From NCBI GenBank assembly GCA_905250025.1, contig CAJNOJ010000120.1:124001-188000 (forward strand): a stretch of 64,000 nucleotides of DNA, in the 5' to 3' direction. Below, piece after piece: positions 1 to 12,765 of the stretch. The notes beneath the pieces are model-generated. The model was not told the origin of the DNA and did not search any database. It worked only from the letters and a program-made list of their open reading frames with translations. The DNA is from Adineta ricciae (taxonomy: Eukaryota > Rotifera > Eurotatoria > Adinetida > Adinetidae). Both the position numbers and the translations under genes were made by a program. Each line of letters opens with the position of its first letter. Position 1 is the stretch's first letter.

Positions 1-315
1 TGCAATGGGAAATCGAGAAGCTTTTTCTGTTCCTTTGGCAATAACTTTAGCGGGAGCATCAAGTAAAGACACATCTTGTAATTCTACCGTTACTTTAGCA
101 CCGCGTTCAATCCGTACTTTCGAATTCTCTGGAAATAGTACCCGACCACGAATAACAAGTTTTTCTTCTGTTTTAGATGTTGGTACTGCATCTAAACGAA
201 ATCAGCACACATACAATTGAATCGTACAGAAGACAAACAAAACATTTGGCATACCGTTCAATGCCAGTACACAAACAATACAAAAAATGAAACCGATTCG
301 ACGTAGGGATTTCAT
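1..315 (-). CDS. Secreted YbaY/YscW-like domain protein (3' part outside the window)
   Basis: The minus-strand start ATG is at 315-313. Exon 1 (315-255) encodes a basic N-terminus followed by a hydrophobic stretch (IGFIFCIVCVLALN), a likely signal peptide. An intron of about 63 nt (254-192, GTATGC..TTTAG) follows, then exon 2 from 191 to the window edge. The mature part reads GRVLFPE...IERGAKVTVELQDVSLLDAPAKVIA. This matches the core of the bacterial YbaY/YscW lipoprotein-chaperone-like family, where the pattern is V.G.V....LPPGA.LTV.L.DVS.ADAPA.. followed by IA. Family assignment rests on this motif only. Function in animals is unknown and I infer none. The C-terminus lies outside the window. 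The intron and signal peptide argue that it is a genuine eukaryotic gene and not bacterial contamination. Confidence 0.6.
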
Positions 316-964
316 GGGTGAAACTAAAAGAAAACAATAGATCTTAATAACGATTCAATGCTAAACAATTCGCGCTTTATACCGTCTCGTGAAATCTAAT
401 AGTGTGTTAGGATAAGATTATCTATTAGGATGAAAAGACACTTATCAAAGAGAAAAAAACAAAATGATGAATATATATTTCACTATTTAGGTTATTATTG
501 AAGTAAAGAAACGTGATAGATCATTTGCCAACGAGTAACTACCGAAATGTCTTTTATTTGAGAGTATTAATCGAAAAATATCATTTTTAACTTGTCATGT
601 CTCTAAGCCCGACTAAAATCAAAGATTTCGACACAATATCAAATACAATTAATAATATACTATTGATGTGATAGATCAAGTATGTGTTGTGATATATAAA
701 CTTCTTTTTTTATTTATATTGACATGCGATTACATTGAACTATTCGATTTCCTGTATGATAATCGTTTCTTTCCGTTGTTCTTGGTAAAAATTCAATGTT
801 TTATACATTTCAAAACATGATCAGATCCTAATCGATTTTAATCGTCTATCAAAAACTGTCCTGTCCAATGTTACAACATCACACGTGACTCCGGGTTCAT
901 AATAAGCCACATCCGCTCCACCGTACTTTCCGTAACATTTATGTTGAACTATTTATAAAGAAGA
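316..964. other. Intergenic, nothing recognised
   Basis: About 650 AT-rich bases upstream of the YbaY/YscW-like gene and downstream of the small minus-strand ORF. I see no convincing exon, RNA gene or repeat here. It presumably holds the promoter of the minus-strand gene starting at 315. Confidence 0.4.
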
Positions 965-1312
965 CTATCGTTCTTTGAGTGATAAATCAATTTGTTTCAA
1001 TGTTTTGATTGTGTGATTTATAATCATATCTTTTTCATCACTATAAATAATAACTCTTAAGATAGAACCTTCATACCTGCCATCATATATCGTGACAGTT
1101 TCAAACAACGCTCGATTAATACTATACACAGGCTCATTAAAATCTCTCGTAAAACTTCCATGTTTTCTCACTTGCTCAAGAAAGAAAGAGTCAGCATTTA
1201 TCATAATCAACACATGGATGAACCAATTAGAAACAAAATGCGGTAGGGACTCGTTGACAAAGAGAGGAAATATAACAAGAGTAGTATGTCTTAAACCATC
1301 ATTTGACGCCAT
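965..1312 (-). CDS. Hypothetical 115-residue protein
   Basis: Uninterrupted minus-strand ORF from ATG at 1312 (MASNDGLRHTTLVIF) to a stop at about 965. It has mixed alpha/beta-like composition, with hydrophobic strands near the start and around LRVIIYSDE, and a basic C-terminus. There is no signal peptide, transmembrane segment or motif I recognise. The plus strand also has a short ORF over part of it (1092-1319), but the minus frame is longer and has a more protein-like composition. It lies head to head with the anoctamin gene (start about 1578). It could be a small cytosolic adaptor or chaperone subunit, but I cannot name a family. Confidence 0.4.
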   Translation of the reverse strand: MASNDGLRHTTLVIFPLFVNESLPHFVSNWFIHVLIMINADSFFLEQVRKHGSFTRDFNEPVYSINRALFETVTIYDGRYEGSILRVIIYSDEKDMIINHTIKTLKQIDLSLKER

Positions 1313-1577
1313 CTTCTGATCATAATTCTATTAGGAAAAAAAATTAATCATCGTCTTTTAGAAATCGTTTGGTACCATCTGTCGCACTCTATCATCATCA
1401 TTCTGATTGCCACCTCTTCTCCTGTTCAAGACCGAACGAGACTTAACCAGCTAGACTTCGAACTTTTATCATCTATCTATTTGTTAATGATGCATCAATC
1501 AAATCGTTAAAAATACAACCTGTGTTTGTTGTTCGTTAGCTTTCAGTTTTAATATCGACGAAGAACATGTTGACATA

Positions 1578-4500
1578 ATGAATATTTTTCGTAAATAGAA
1601 AAAAAAACACAACTTTTATCCTATACGAAGTAATTCAATGAATTTTTAGGCTCGTATTTATCTGGTGAAAGTCCAGCAACAGTGTCTGATCTTGAGTCAA
1701 AAGGTAAAATTAGATCTTGTGTTCAATAGAGAACGAAAAAAAAAACAACATTCTGGAAAGATTCTTCTTTTCTCTTCATGTCTTCTTTCCAGAGTTAAGC
1801 AGACAGGATGCTCTTGAACATCGTGATTCATGTGAATCCTTCTATTCCTGTCGTTCTCTCCCGGGTATTTTACTTTTCTTCATCTACTAAATCATCTCAC
1901 TACTATTCTTCTATCACCTGATTATGATTTGCTTAATCTTTTCAATTAATTTTCAACATAGAATTAAATTGCATTCTGTTTTTAGAAACTCATCGAGATA
2001 ATGATTCATTTCTAATGAAAAACAGTATTGAATTCAATGGATATGCTAGTAAGTTATTAGAGATGAATAATATATGTTTATCTCTGTGATTTACATATTT
2101 ATTAAACATTTAATAGCCAATTTCTTTCGTTTCGTACGTCATTTTCTTCTTATGTAATTAGTAGATGATATTTGTAACGGCAAAGCAAACGTATTCGATA
2201 CAAAATGTTAAAAGACCGGAAGAAATATGCAGAGAGCTATTCATTCATCACTCAGTCTTTTCGACAGAAATATTTGCGAGAGAGAAAAAGAGAAAAAAAA
2301 AGATCGATGGAATGATGATTATTTGTTTGTATGCCTTTTCTTTTTTTTTTTATCATATTACTTCTCTTTATGTTTTTTTTTCATTCAGCGGTATAGAATG
2401 GGATTTTGTTGATGAATCCATTCTTTATCTTGGTGTTTCTTAATAAAACATTCGAACGAGAGGATCTTGGGGAAATTTAGTTGTATCTTTTCTTCTACAA
2501 AATAATGCTGTTTCTTAAGAGACGAATAAGGCGAGCTTTTTCTTTTCTTTTTCAATAAAGAGAGTTAATCAGTCAGAATATATCGTTCAGTCATTTCCTT
2601 GATAGTCGAACATCTGATGCTCGAAGAAAAAAAAAAGAGAAAAACATTGATCAATGTAAGTTTTAGATGATCGACAAGCAATGAATGCAAATCGAAATCA
2701 AAAGCAGCATGACATAATCGTTGATTCAGTAAGTTGACGAAAATAATTTGCTAATCTGAGCATTGATTTTAGAATTATGTTCATAAGAAAGTACCGATCG
2801 TGCCTATTGATCGCTCAAAATATATCTATTATAATGGAAAACTTCTTCCTGTCGATTATATTCTTGTTTATACACGTTATCATTCGAATCATTTTCGACG
2901 AAGAACTCATCGATCTAAGCGCCAACATGAAGAATATCGAGAATTTTTTCAAGATCGTCTTAGAAAATTAGGTTTCATTGTTGTTGAAGAACGATTAACT
3001 GACGAAGTTTGTAAAGATAACTTTGTTTCTCTGACGAGAAAAGCATTTTCAACATTCTCTTCTTAGCAAAATGATCTTCTCAATCTACGACAAGCTGAAA
3101 ACTCCGCTGATATTTCTGATAACAATAATAATACAAATGCAGAAAGTAATCATGTGCTTGCTCGTGGTTTTTCAACGTTACAACGACATGTGTCAATACG
3201 TTTACAAAATATCAGTTCACATTTAAAAAAAGATTCCACCGATACTCACAGTAAAGCTATTGATGAAGAAGAATCTGTTGAATTAGAAGATTCCAAAGAG
3301 AATATCAATCGAAAGAATGATTGTCAAGTATGTGATGTTTACACAAATCGATTAGAAATAACATTGTTATTTAGAATAAAAGAACGCTTTCGAACGAACG
3401 TGATGACGAATTGAAACAAGATGAAAGATATTTTGTCAAAATTCACGCACCTTTCGAAGCTTTATTAGTATTAGTAAGAAGCGATTGTAATCAATTGTAT
3501 GATATTTTATTATCCGATTTTGCATTTATAGGCTGAGAAATTAAAAGTTAAATTACCTTTTAGTGAAAATAAAGCACCATTGAGACCGGGATTATTTGAT
3601 CATGGTCTACCTTGTCAATTTACTCGTCTTAATCCAACTGAGTTTCCTCCTCCACATAATGGAAAAACATACTTTACTGCTTGTTATCAAAAGAGTCTTC
3701 ACTACAGGTAGGTTTTAATGTGAATGTACAACGAAGAGAATTTCCGACATCGGAATCTTCTTTGAGATTTTCGGAACATTTTGGTGATATTAATCAAGTA
3801 TTTCGTCCGGCCGAACGAAGTCGTTTAGTCTATGAAATTCTTCTCCGTTGTCCGTATAGATCGCCTGAACCATTACTAACTGGTAAGTGAAAATGAACTT
3901 CGAATTGTTTTTCTCTTATGCTACAACGACAAATCTTGTTAGCAATCGATGAGAAGAGAAAAATACTTGATCTTTTTAGACAGAATGCTTGTTTTATTAT
4001 TTGATGATCATGATCGTAAGTAGCTTGCAACTCGAATTTATAATACTTGCCTGCGACCACTAATCTCCTTTGATTGTTTTAACACTGATTTGAAAAACTA
4101 GACTTTTAGATTCATTTGTTCTTCTTTCATAATTCTAGCGATTGATGAAATTGAAAGTGAATCACCGGAAATGGATTCAACTGCACCAAATCTGGTTATG
4201 AATAGCCGACAATCACAAGCGAGTGAAAAACAAACATTAAAGATCGAAGAAGTTTTCACATCGAGTACACGAAGATCAGGTAAAACAAGATTCGGTAAAT
4301 GACGACATATTTATATTCATATTCATTTTGCTAGGCATGAAAGATACAGGTAAAGAGTAATACATAATGCGGTCTTTTATTTCATGCAGTTTTTCTCATA
4401 GGGATTGAAGTTTTACTTGAAGAAGGTGTTTACGAAGCAGCATTTCCATTACATGATCAGCTAATTGATGAAGAAGATGCTGGTGAACCTGAAACATGGA

Positions 4501-7239
4501 ACGATCGAATGGTAAATCATGAAACTTTGGACTCATTTATGATTTCTTGTTTTACTGATTAGAAATTATATCATCGTTGGGCAAGATTTAGTAATATATT
4601 TCGCGTTCAACCTATTCGAGCTATTCGAGACTATTATGGTGAACGTCTAGCATTCTATTTTGCTTGGCTTGGGTGGTATAATTCACTATTAACGGTCCCG
4701 TCGATTCTCGGAGTCTTTGTTCTTCTATGGGGCCTACTGTCAGTTAAATATGATCAACCAACATTAGATATATGTAATCCTACTTCCAGTTATTTAATGT
4801 GTCCAAAAATTGTAATGAAAGACGATATGTTGTTCTCACTCAATTTCATTTATTATTTCAGGATCGGCAAGCGTATTGGTTTTTAAATGAGACATGTTTT
4901 AATGCTAAAGTATGATGAAGAGAAGCAATTTTATATTACTTCATTTCTTTGTTAGATATCCTATATTTTTGATAATTCGGCTTCGGTAGCTTTTGCTATT
5001 ATCATCAGTATCTTTGCTGTCAGCGTGAATTTTCTTTGGCAAAGACAAGAGTATCGATTACAATTTGAATGGGATATGGTAAAGAAAATAGATGAAACTA
5101 GAGTAAACTAGTTTTCCTTTATTAGACGGATATTACTGAAGAAACCGAAACTTTGCGACCGGATTTTGAACGGCGTGTAGAAAAAACAATTATCAACAAA
5201 GTTACAGATAAACTTGAACCTTATGTACCTCTTTATAAACGTCTTATCAGTTATATGTACGCGGAGAGACATCTTATTCTCAAATTGAATGAATAACTTT
5301 GTTTAGGTCATCATTTTCAGTCGTATTATTTATGGTATTACTTGTTCTGGCTGTTGTTGCTGGCATTGTTGTCTATCGGTAATGATAAAACGGAGTATTT
5401 TCGTTAATAGTCAATGCTTTCTATTGATTAGATTAAGTGTTTCGGCAGCATTTAATACAATTGACCGAGAAATGTGGATTTATCGTTGGAAGCCAATCAT
5501 TGTTCCAATCACTGGAGGTCAGAACGTAAAGTCTTTATTAATATTCTATACACAGAGTTCTTCGTGCAGGTCATCGAGACCTTAAATATGAAATTAAGAT
5601 GCTTTTCCTTATATTTTTCTTCTATTTGCCTTTCAGCGTTAATCAATTTGGTCATTATTTTAATTTTACAATATTTCTATGAAATTCTGGCTATATGGTT
5701 AACGAATGCAGAATTGCATCGCACCGATAAGACTTATGAAGCGAGTCTAACAATAAAGATGTTTCTCTTTCAATTTGTAAACTATTACGCCAGTATATTC
5801 TATATTGCTTTGATAAAACCGTTGATTATCTACAAACCAACGCATCTTGATCATCATTCAAGACCGTTTCGTCTAGAAGAATGTGATGTTAGTGGTTGCG
5901 TATGGGAGTTATCGATCCAATTGATCATTATCATGGTCGGTAAACAACTGATATCGAACATATGGGAATTTTATTTTTCGAGATTATGGAACATGTGTCG
6001 AAAACGTATTAAATTTCGTCAAACCGTTCGTCAAATCAACAAACGAAATGCTAAAATGAAGCAAATGCATGATCAACCTTTGAACATGAATTTGAAACGT
6101 TCCTACGAAGAAGATTTTCTTTTACAACCATTTGAACTGACAACACTTTTTTATGAATATTTGGAAATCATTTTACAATTTGGTTTTGTCACATTTTTTT
6201 GTTTATCGTTTCCTCTGGCACCATTATTTGCATTCATTAATAATATTTTCGAAATACGTATCGATGCACTCAAAGTTGTCAAAGAATTTCGTCGACCTGT
6301 TGCACGTCCCGCGACGGGTATTGGAACATGGAATTCGATTTTACCCATCATGGCAAAAGTAACTGTTCTATCCAATGCATTTTTGATTGCGATCACATCG
6401 GAATATATTCCTCGACATGTTTATTATTGGACAATTGGAAATTATTCATTGAATGGTTTCCTTCATCATACATTGGCACCATTTCATCCAAGTGATTTTC
6501 CTCCCGTAATCAATCGCACATTACTGGAGTGTGAATTTATTGAATTTCGATTGATTGATTTATCAAAACAATCAACGTTTTTCTTACCATTTGCACAATC
6601 ATATCATCTATCACATTTTGATTGCAATTCGTCGTTGGCAAATGAAATACGCTCACAGATCGATTTTTCCACTTGTTATTATAAAGATTATCGACTTGTA
6701 AGTCGTATTATCGAATGAGCCAACTAGTTTTCTATTTTATTCGTTTTTCATCATAGGATCATACACATAATTATGCACGATCGTACATGTTTTACTACGT
6801 TATGGTAGCAAGATTAGCATTTGTCATTATTTTCGAGGTAAAATCATAGTTTATTACACGACTGTGCCAGAATAAGTCTTCCCATCTCGGTGGGTTTTTT
6901 TTTCTTTTAGCATTTTGTATACAGTATCTTATTTCTTGTTCGAAATTTTATACCACGTGGTCCGCGAAGCATTCGAGCTCAACTCGAACGATGTCGTTAT
7001 TTAGTTCAACAAATGTATTGGTATGTCTGAAAGATTATCATTTAGAACATAACCGAGAACGTGTATCTCTTAGGGGTGCCGAACTCTACGCCCAGAATCC
7101 GAATTTGATCAAAAAGGATGAAAATCGTGTTCGAGTTGATGAAGCTGAGCATGATCAACGTCGTCAGAGTACTCTTCCTTCTTTGATGACACCGACGAAT
7201 GATTTAACTTTCACTGGAACTGTTGGTTTGGACGTGTAA
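1578..7239 (+). CDS. Anoctamin (TMEM16) family channel or lipid scramblase
   Basis: Multi-exon gene. The likely start is ATG at 1578 (a short exon ending 1590), then exons near 1650-1703, 1793-1864, about 1984-2050, about 2666-2727, 2775-3008, 3067-3332, and onward through about 4138-4280, 4404-4510, 4561-5079, 5128-5260, 5640-6699, 6757-6838 and 6911-7019, ending in 7073-7239. The N-terminal cytosolic dimerisation domain is visible (PVDYILVYTRY...RREFF-like basic stretch, then FVKIHAPFEALLVLAEKL). The membrane domain opens with the family signature IRDYYGERLAFYFAWLGWY, and TM8 carries QFGFVTFFCLSFPLAPLFA followed by NNIFEIRIDA. Extracellular cysteines (DICNPTSSYLMCPK) are present. Family members are Ca2+-activated Cl- channels or phospholipid scramblases in plasma or internal membranes; which activity applies here cannot be told by eye. 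The protein ends GTVGLDV. A long (~0.6 kb) intron lies between the exons ending 2050 and starting ~2666. The start exon is the least certain part. Confidence 0.9.
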
Positions 7240-7444
7240 TATCAATTCCATTTCATTCCGCTCAATGGTACATGTTGACAATCATCTGATTAGGTTTATT
7301 TCACTCTCGTGATACAGTTATGAACTCAGTGTGTTGATGTTGTTAATCTAATTTTCTTTCGAAATATACATATCTCTTAGTTGACAGAAGAATTTTATTC
7401 GGTATTTTATATACAGAAAAAAAGGAATAGGTGAATCATTCGTT

Positions 7445-10400
7445 TTAGACATACGATATGTTTTGTGAAAGGAAATCTGCAAGATATTTTGTTAAATCTA
7501 ACTGTTCGAAATGATGTTGACTGGGAATATCTAAGTTTTTGCGAATAATTTTTCGAGCGATTTCGGATAATTTCAATGGCGTTGATTGCAATTGGTTGAT
7601 TCGTGTTTTAAGCAGGACTATATCGTCATTTGATTGCTCAGCAGTGAATTGTGGAAGAAATTTGTGATTAATTATGGAATAAAATTGCTCAATGTCATAA
7701 AAATAGCGAATTAATTGGATAACATTGAAAAAGTATTCGCACACGGTGATGTATTCTTTGTCTTTTCGATTGATTAACACAATTGTATCTGGATAAATAG
7801 AAATAGTATTCAATAAATGGATGATGAATTCCGTTTTATCCATTATCGGTGAACAATTGTATTCAAGTAAAGTTAAATAAAATAATGGACAATCGTTGAC
7901 CAACGTACCCGGAAATATAGGCAATTTCGAGTCGTGTAAACGTGCACCTTTCTCTAATAATTGACGAAGATGTTCAACATTAAGATCATGATGATGATAT
8001 TGTGCACGTTGATATAGAAGATCGAGTAATGTCGATCCACAATGTAATTCATTGATATCTGGATTTGTTTTCTAAATAAAAGGAAACAAAAAGGATGAAG
8101 AGAAGTTTGTCTTATTCAAATGAATTTACCAGCCAATAATCAATAAAATATCGAGCAGCATGTTGATCACCATGTCGAACAACTGTGTGCAAAAATGTTC
8201 CTTTGGGTTCATCAACTTGCTCATAAGTACATCCATTTTGCATGAGAAATTCGATTATTTCTAATGATTTTGTACTTTTGACCAAGCAAGCATAATGCAA
8301 AGCTGTATATCCATGAAGGCATCGTGCTAGTATATCAATTTTGTAATTTGAAATTAAGTATTTCACCACTTCTAGTTTGCCTTGCATGCATGCGATTAAT
8401 AATGGTGATATTTTCGATGGATTACTCTGATCATTTAATAAATCTTCATGTTCACCTTTATATAAATCGATCAAATCGGATTTATAATCTTCATCGTTTT
8501 TTGATAATAATAAACCAGTATGAATAGGTAAATAATTCTCACTATCGCGCACATCAATTCGAGCATTGCATAGAAGAAGATAATGGACAAGATGGTAGTC
8601 ATTGCTTGTAAATGCATAAAATAATGGTGTTTGTTGATAAAAATCGAGTACGTTAATACTCAAACCACCAACTTCAATTAAATAGAACGCACATGTCATA
8701 GAGCCACTTTTACATGCTAAATGTAGTGCTGTCTGCTGTTCATTATTCACGCCGTTGATATCAGCACCGTTCTTTAATAATAGGTAAACAACATCTGCTT
8801 GTTGAAAATTCGCTGCTAATAGTAATGGTTTCATTCCATCCGCTGCCGATTCATTGATGATTTCTTTGCTTTCTGATTTCGAAAGAAGACACCTCGTTAA
8901 CTGATAAGCATTTGTAGGATGTTGAACAGCTAAATGCAATGGTGTATCACCGATAACGTCCTGGATATTAATCTTCACGTTATTGTCAATCAAAAGCTGA
9001 ACAAGTTTGTCATTTCCGGAACTTAATGCATAGAAAAGACAATTTCGATTATTGGCATCCAATGCATTGATATCGATTTTTGATGACTTGAGCAATAAGG
9101 AAACTAGATCATAATTGTCCAATTGACATGCAACATGAAGAGATTGTCGAGAAAACATATCTTGTTTGCTTAAAATAACATCTTTTTCAATCAACAAACG
9201 ACATAGATCGATGGCTTGATAGACTGTACATAACATAAATGGATCAATTAACTGTTCAGTTCGTTTTTCGAAATCGAAGATGCCATTTTTATCATTGAGT
9301 AATAATTTTAACATATCTGAACGTTTAGTTATGTTTCTTGACATACAAATATAATGCACAGCGGTATTGCCATTCATATCGCATCGATCTCGTTCTAAAT
9401 TTCGATATTGTAACAAATATTCAATACCATCAAGAAAACACTCATCAATGGTAATCATTAACGGTGTTCGTCCGATGATTGTGGCCTTATTTAATAGATC
9501 AGGTTGACGTTCGAGAAGAAGTTGCATCAGACTGAGATTATGACTTAAACAGGCATATGTTAATAAAGTGCGACCTTGATGATCCGATTGAGTTAAATCA
9601 ATAGAATAGAAATTGTTTTCACAATAGTTTAGCAAGTATTTCATTAGATCATATTGTCCTTGTTGATCATCCTGCGTTATCTCTTCTATATAGGCTGGCA
9701 TGCAGAGAAAATGGATCGATGTTCGTCCAAAGTCATCTTGAGCCGTAAGCTGAATACCTTTGGAAAGAAACAGATCAACTAAAATGCGGTTTCGTGTCCA
9801 ACAAGCATAATGAATTGGCTGAATGTTGAATTTATCACATGCATTCACACATGCACCATGCTCAATTAAATCCTGTGCTAATTGTGTTGTATGCTTTGCT
9901 CGGCATGTCCAATGCAATGGAGTTGATAATTCTGTTGATATCATATTGACTCTCGCACCATGGTTTATCAGGAGTCGAAGTGTATGTGCATATGAAACGA
10001 GTCGTTTAGGAAAATATTTTGACCAAAGACAAACCAATTGAAGGCCTGTTAGATTACGAATCAATTCTTGTTTGTTTGTTTTGATGTTTTCATATACTAA
10101 TGAAAATGTTTCATTGATATCTTGTTCATTTTCAAGATATAACAAGCAAACTTGACTAAAACCATAGATACATGCTTCATGAAATCCACTCATGGTTGAT
10201 GAAACACGTTTTTCTTGTTTGTAATGATGAACATTTTTTTCTAAAAGATATTTTACCAATTCATACGACTGTATATCATAGAGAAATCGTAAGAGTGTAT
10301 CAACTTTATCGCTCGATGTTTTATCATGTAATAATGTCATGTAAAACTCATCTAGTTCAGTTAATAATTCTTGCTCCCATAGTTCGACGAGATAAAGAAG

Positions 10401-10607
10401 ATTCGGAATCCAATCTTGAATGTATTTTGCTAGAAAGAAAACGACAAAGTAGCTAACATGTCATGTGAAATCATCATACTTACCGTCGATAATATCTGAT
10501 TCAGTTAGCTTACGTGACAGCTCAGTCGCATCTTGTAAATAATTGTCTTCTGTGTTTAATTTCCAAAAGTCATAAATTAACGAGATTTTAGTCGTATCGA
10601 GCAACAT
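7445..10607 (-). CDS. Ankyrin-repeat protein with C-terminal SOCS-box-like segment
   Basis: Three minus-strand exons: 10607-10484, 10429-8130 and 8071-7445. They sum to 3051 nt, an exact frame giving 1016 residues. Start is MLLDTTKIS. The large middle exon holds a long array of ankyrin repeats (repeated units such as GRTPLMITI, GDTPLHLAV, QQTALHLACKSG and GYTALHYACL, about 30-35 residues apart). The C-terminal exon ends with PLKLSEIARKIIRKNL followed by a spaced L.LTKYLADFL. This resembles a SOCS box (PLSL..LCR..IRK.L...LPLP..L..YL), as in ASB proteins that recruit Elongin B/C and Cullin-5 to form a ubiquitin ligase. I infer a substrate-adaptor role. It is longer than typical vertebrate ASBs (about 300-600 residues). 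The ankyrin call is firm; the SOCS-box call is moderate. It converges on the anoctamin 3' end. Confidence 0.85.
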
Positions 10608-12765
10608 TATTTTTTATTCTTTTTCATTAAACATAACAATCAAAAGACATATTGATTTGATATATTTTGGTAAGGAATATTTATATCCCAAAATGAAATA
10701 AACGACGTCATTTACATTATTTTAGTTAATTGTTAATTGAATGAAGCACGTGAACACATGTTTTTTTTTATATACCTTTAGTTAACGAAACATATGACTG
10801 GTGAAGACACGCGTTTACATTTGTCGAAATTTTGCGCAATTCGAATACGGGCCTATTCATGACGTACTTTTCTTTCTGATACGCATGAAATAACAGTCGA
10901 ACACAAAAATAACGGCAAAATTAGTTGCTCATTCAGTACAACAGAGGAAACGAAATAGGAATTTTTCGCCCTACATTCTTGTTTCTTTCTCTATTCATCA
11001 TAGTAATCATGTCATAGACAGTGATTTGTCTTGTAAACGTAATTTATGGTAAGGCAATACGTTTTCTATATATTGATCACAATTAAGAGAAATTTCTATC
11101 GCTAATTGTTCGAAAAAAAAACGAAAGGAAAAGTGTGAGTATTCTCACACATTCATGTAACAATATTTTTAAAGTAAATGAAAGGTAATAAGAGTTTCAA
11201 TCTACATGAAATGCACTGTAGAGAAGAAGAAAGCTGCTTTCAAATCATCAATTTAATAATAACAAGAAAACTAAACAAACAGTTTTTTGAGTATCAGCGT
11301 TCACTACAACAGACTTCATCTCTAGTGAAGGACAAGTTCAACATGAAAGTAGTGACATTGATTGTCATGTCGTCCCGATTTGAATTAATCAAGCGAGAAA
11401 AAAAAACAAGCGAACGAACAAAAAAAGAAGAACGTAATAATAAAAGAAGCTGGGTGAAACAATTCAACATTTCTTATGCAAGTATACATAAAAAAGTAGC
11501 ATGTCCCAATACCAATTTGATTTGACTCAACAAATATGTAAGGTCAAAATACCCTTAACTGAAAGTTGCGAACGAAGCGAAAGACCAAAGTCCAAACTTG
11601 AATTCAACTATTCATTTTTCGAGTTATACATGCATGATTATTCTATGATATATCGAAAGAGTGGTTACCGCCGGTTGACATGATGGACCTGCTTCGTTGG
11701 CGAACTGTTGGTACGTTTTTCGTTTGCGGAGGAACTGCCATTCTAGCATGGAAGACAGGATTGTGTAAATTACGATTTTGAAGAAAAGTTTATGTTCTGA
11801 AGAAATTTATCTTTGTGATCGCTTTCGATAATAGATGTGTATTTGGTTTAAGGTTTTACAGAAAGGAAATGAAAGCGATGAGTAAGGTATACTCGTGTTC
11901 ACGCTCTTCGTTTGTACTGACCTTCTGGTCACTGAGCAATGACTGAGATAATGATCCATCTTTGTCATTCACGTTTCTATATGTATTACAGTAGCTCGAT
12001 TTAGAGAGATGTCTGAAGAACTAAACACTTAAGTAAATCGATGATTAAAATTTATTACTTTGAAGCTAGCATAGAAGAATTCGCATGACCAAACGATATG
12101 TTAGCTAAAAGCTTTTTTACTAAATAAGTCCACTCGATTCAGAATTTAATTCTACATCGAATACTGACATTTTCATGGGCGGGACTTCTTTAATACAAAA
12201 TTTTTTTAACTAACACACCGTTTCATCGTGCTCTTCACACTTGTTACCTTCCACTAGACTAGACCAAACGCAGAAAACAACAAAATGAGCTTATTAAGAA
12301 CGCACCTTCAACTCGTTGGGAAATGTTCCAATCGAGTGCTCTACTTTGCCGACGAAACAGAATCCTTCAGATTATCTTTCACAAAATTCATACTGTATCA
12401 TCATGGCAGTTTATCACGGTCGACGATCAAGAGGGGCTAATTTCTTATTTGGTTTTCGTCGAAAATACAGTATCTAAAGAATGGGTTAATCAGATGAAGG
12501 TTTTTATGCGATTTACTATCACAACTATGTCGAATATATAATGACTTTTTTTATCAATGACCTGAGTACTGGGTAACGCGGATAATTATTCAATAGATGT
12601 CAGTAATCACCAGTATCCTACAGACCAATCCAATTTGAGATAGCAGTAGAGGTCCATGAAGTTATTCTTCAATGGTACGAACAGAAGAATTTTTGGTTAC
12701 CGTTCATTTGTCTACGTTCGTTTCATCTGTAGTAAATCGATATTATCATTTGAATGTGTTTTTAG
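10608..12765. other. 2.2 kb intergenic region with unresolved short ORFs
   Basis: This lies between the divergent ankyrin gene and the EP400-like gene. It contains short plus-strand ORFs without recognisable homology (for example 11178-11525 and 12323-12541). It also has a 33-codon ORF at about 11690 with one hydrophobic segment (TFFVCGGTAILAWKTG) and another start at about 12284 (MSLLRTHLQL). These could be exons of small membrane or mitochondrial proteins, but I cannot join them into a convincing gene. No repeats or RNA genes were recognised. Promoters for the two flanking divergent genes must lie here. Confidence 0.35.

Noticed and set aside
1-315. Bacterial contamination as the source of the YbaY/YscW-like sequence
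   Set aside because: The gene has a GT..AG intron of typical local length and lies contiguous with animal genes.
2165-2443. Plus-strand ORFs inside the long anoctamin intron as a separate gene
   Set aside because: Low-complexity K/F-rich content and no motif; the flanking exons join in frame without them.
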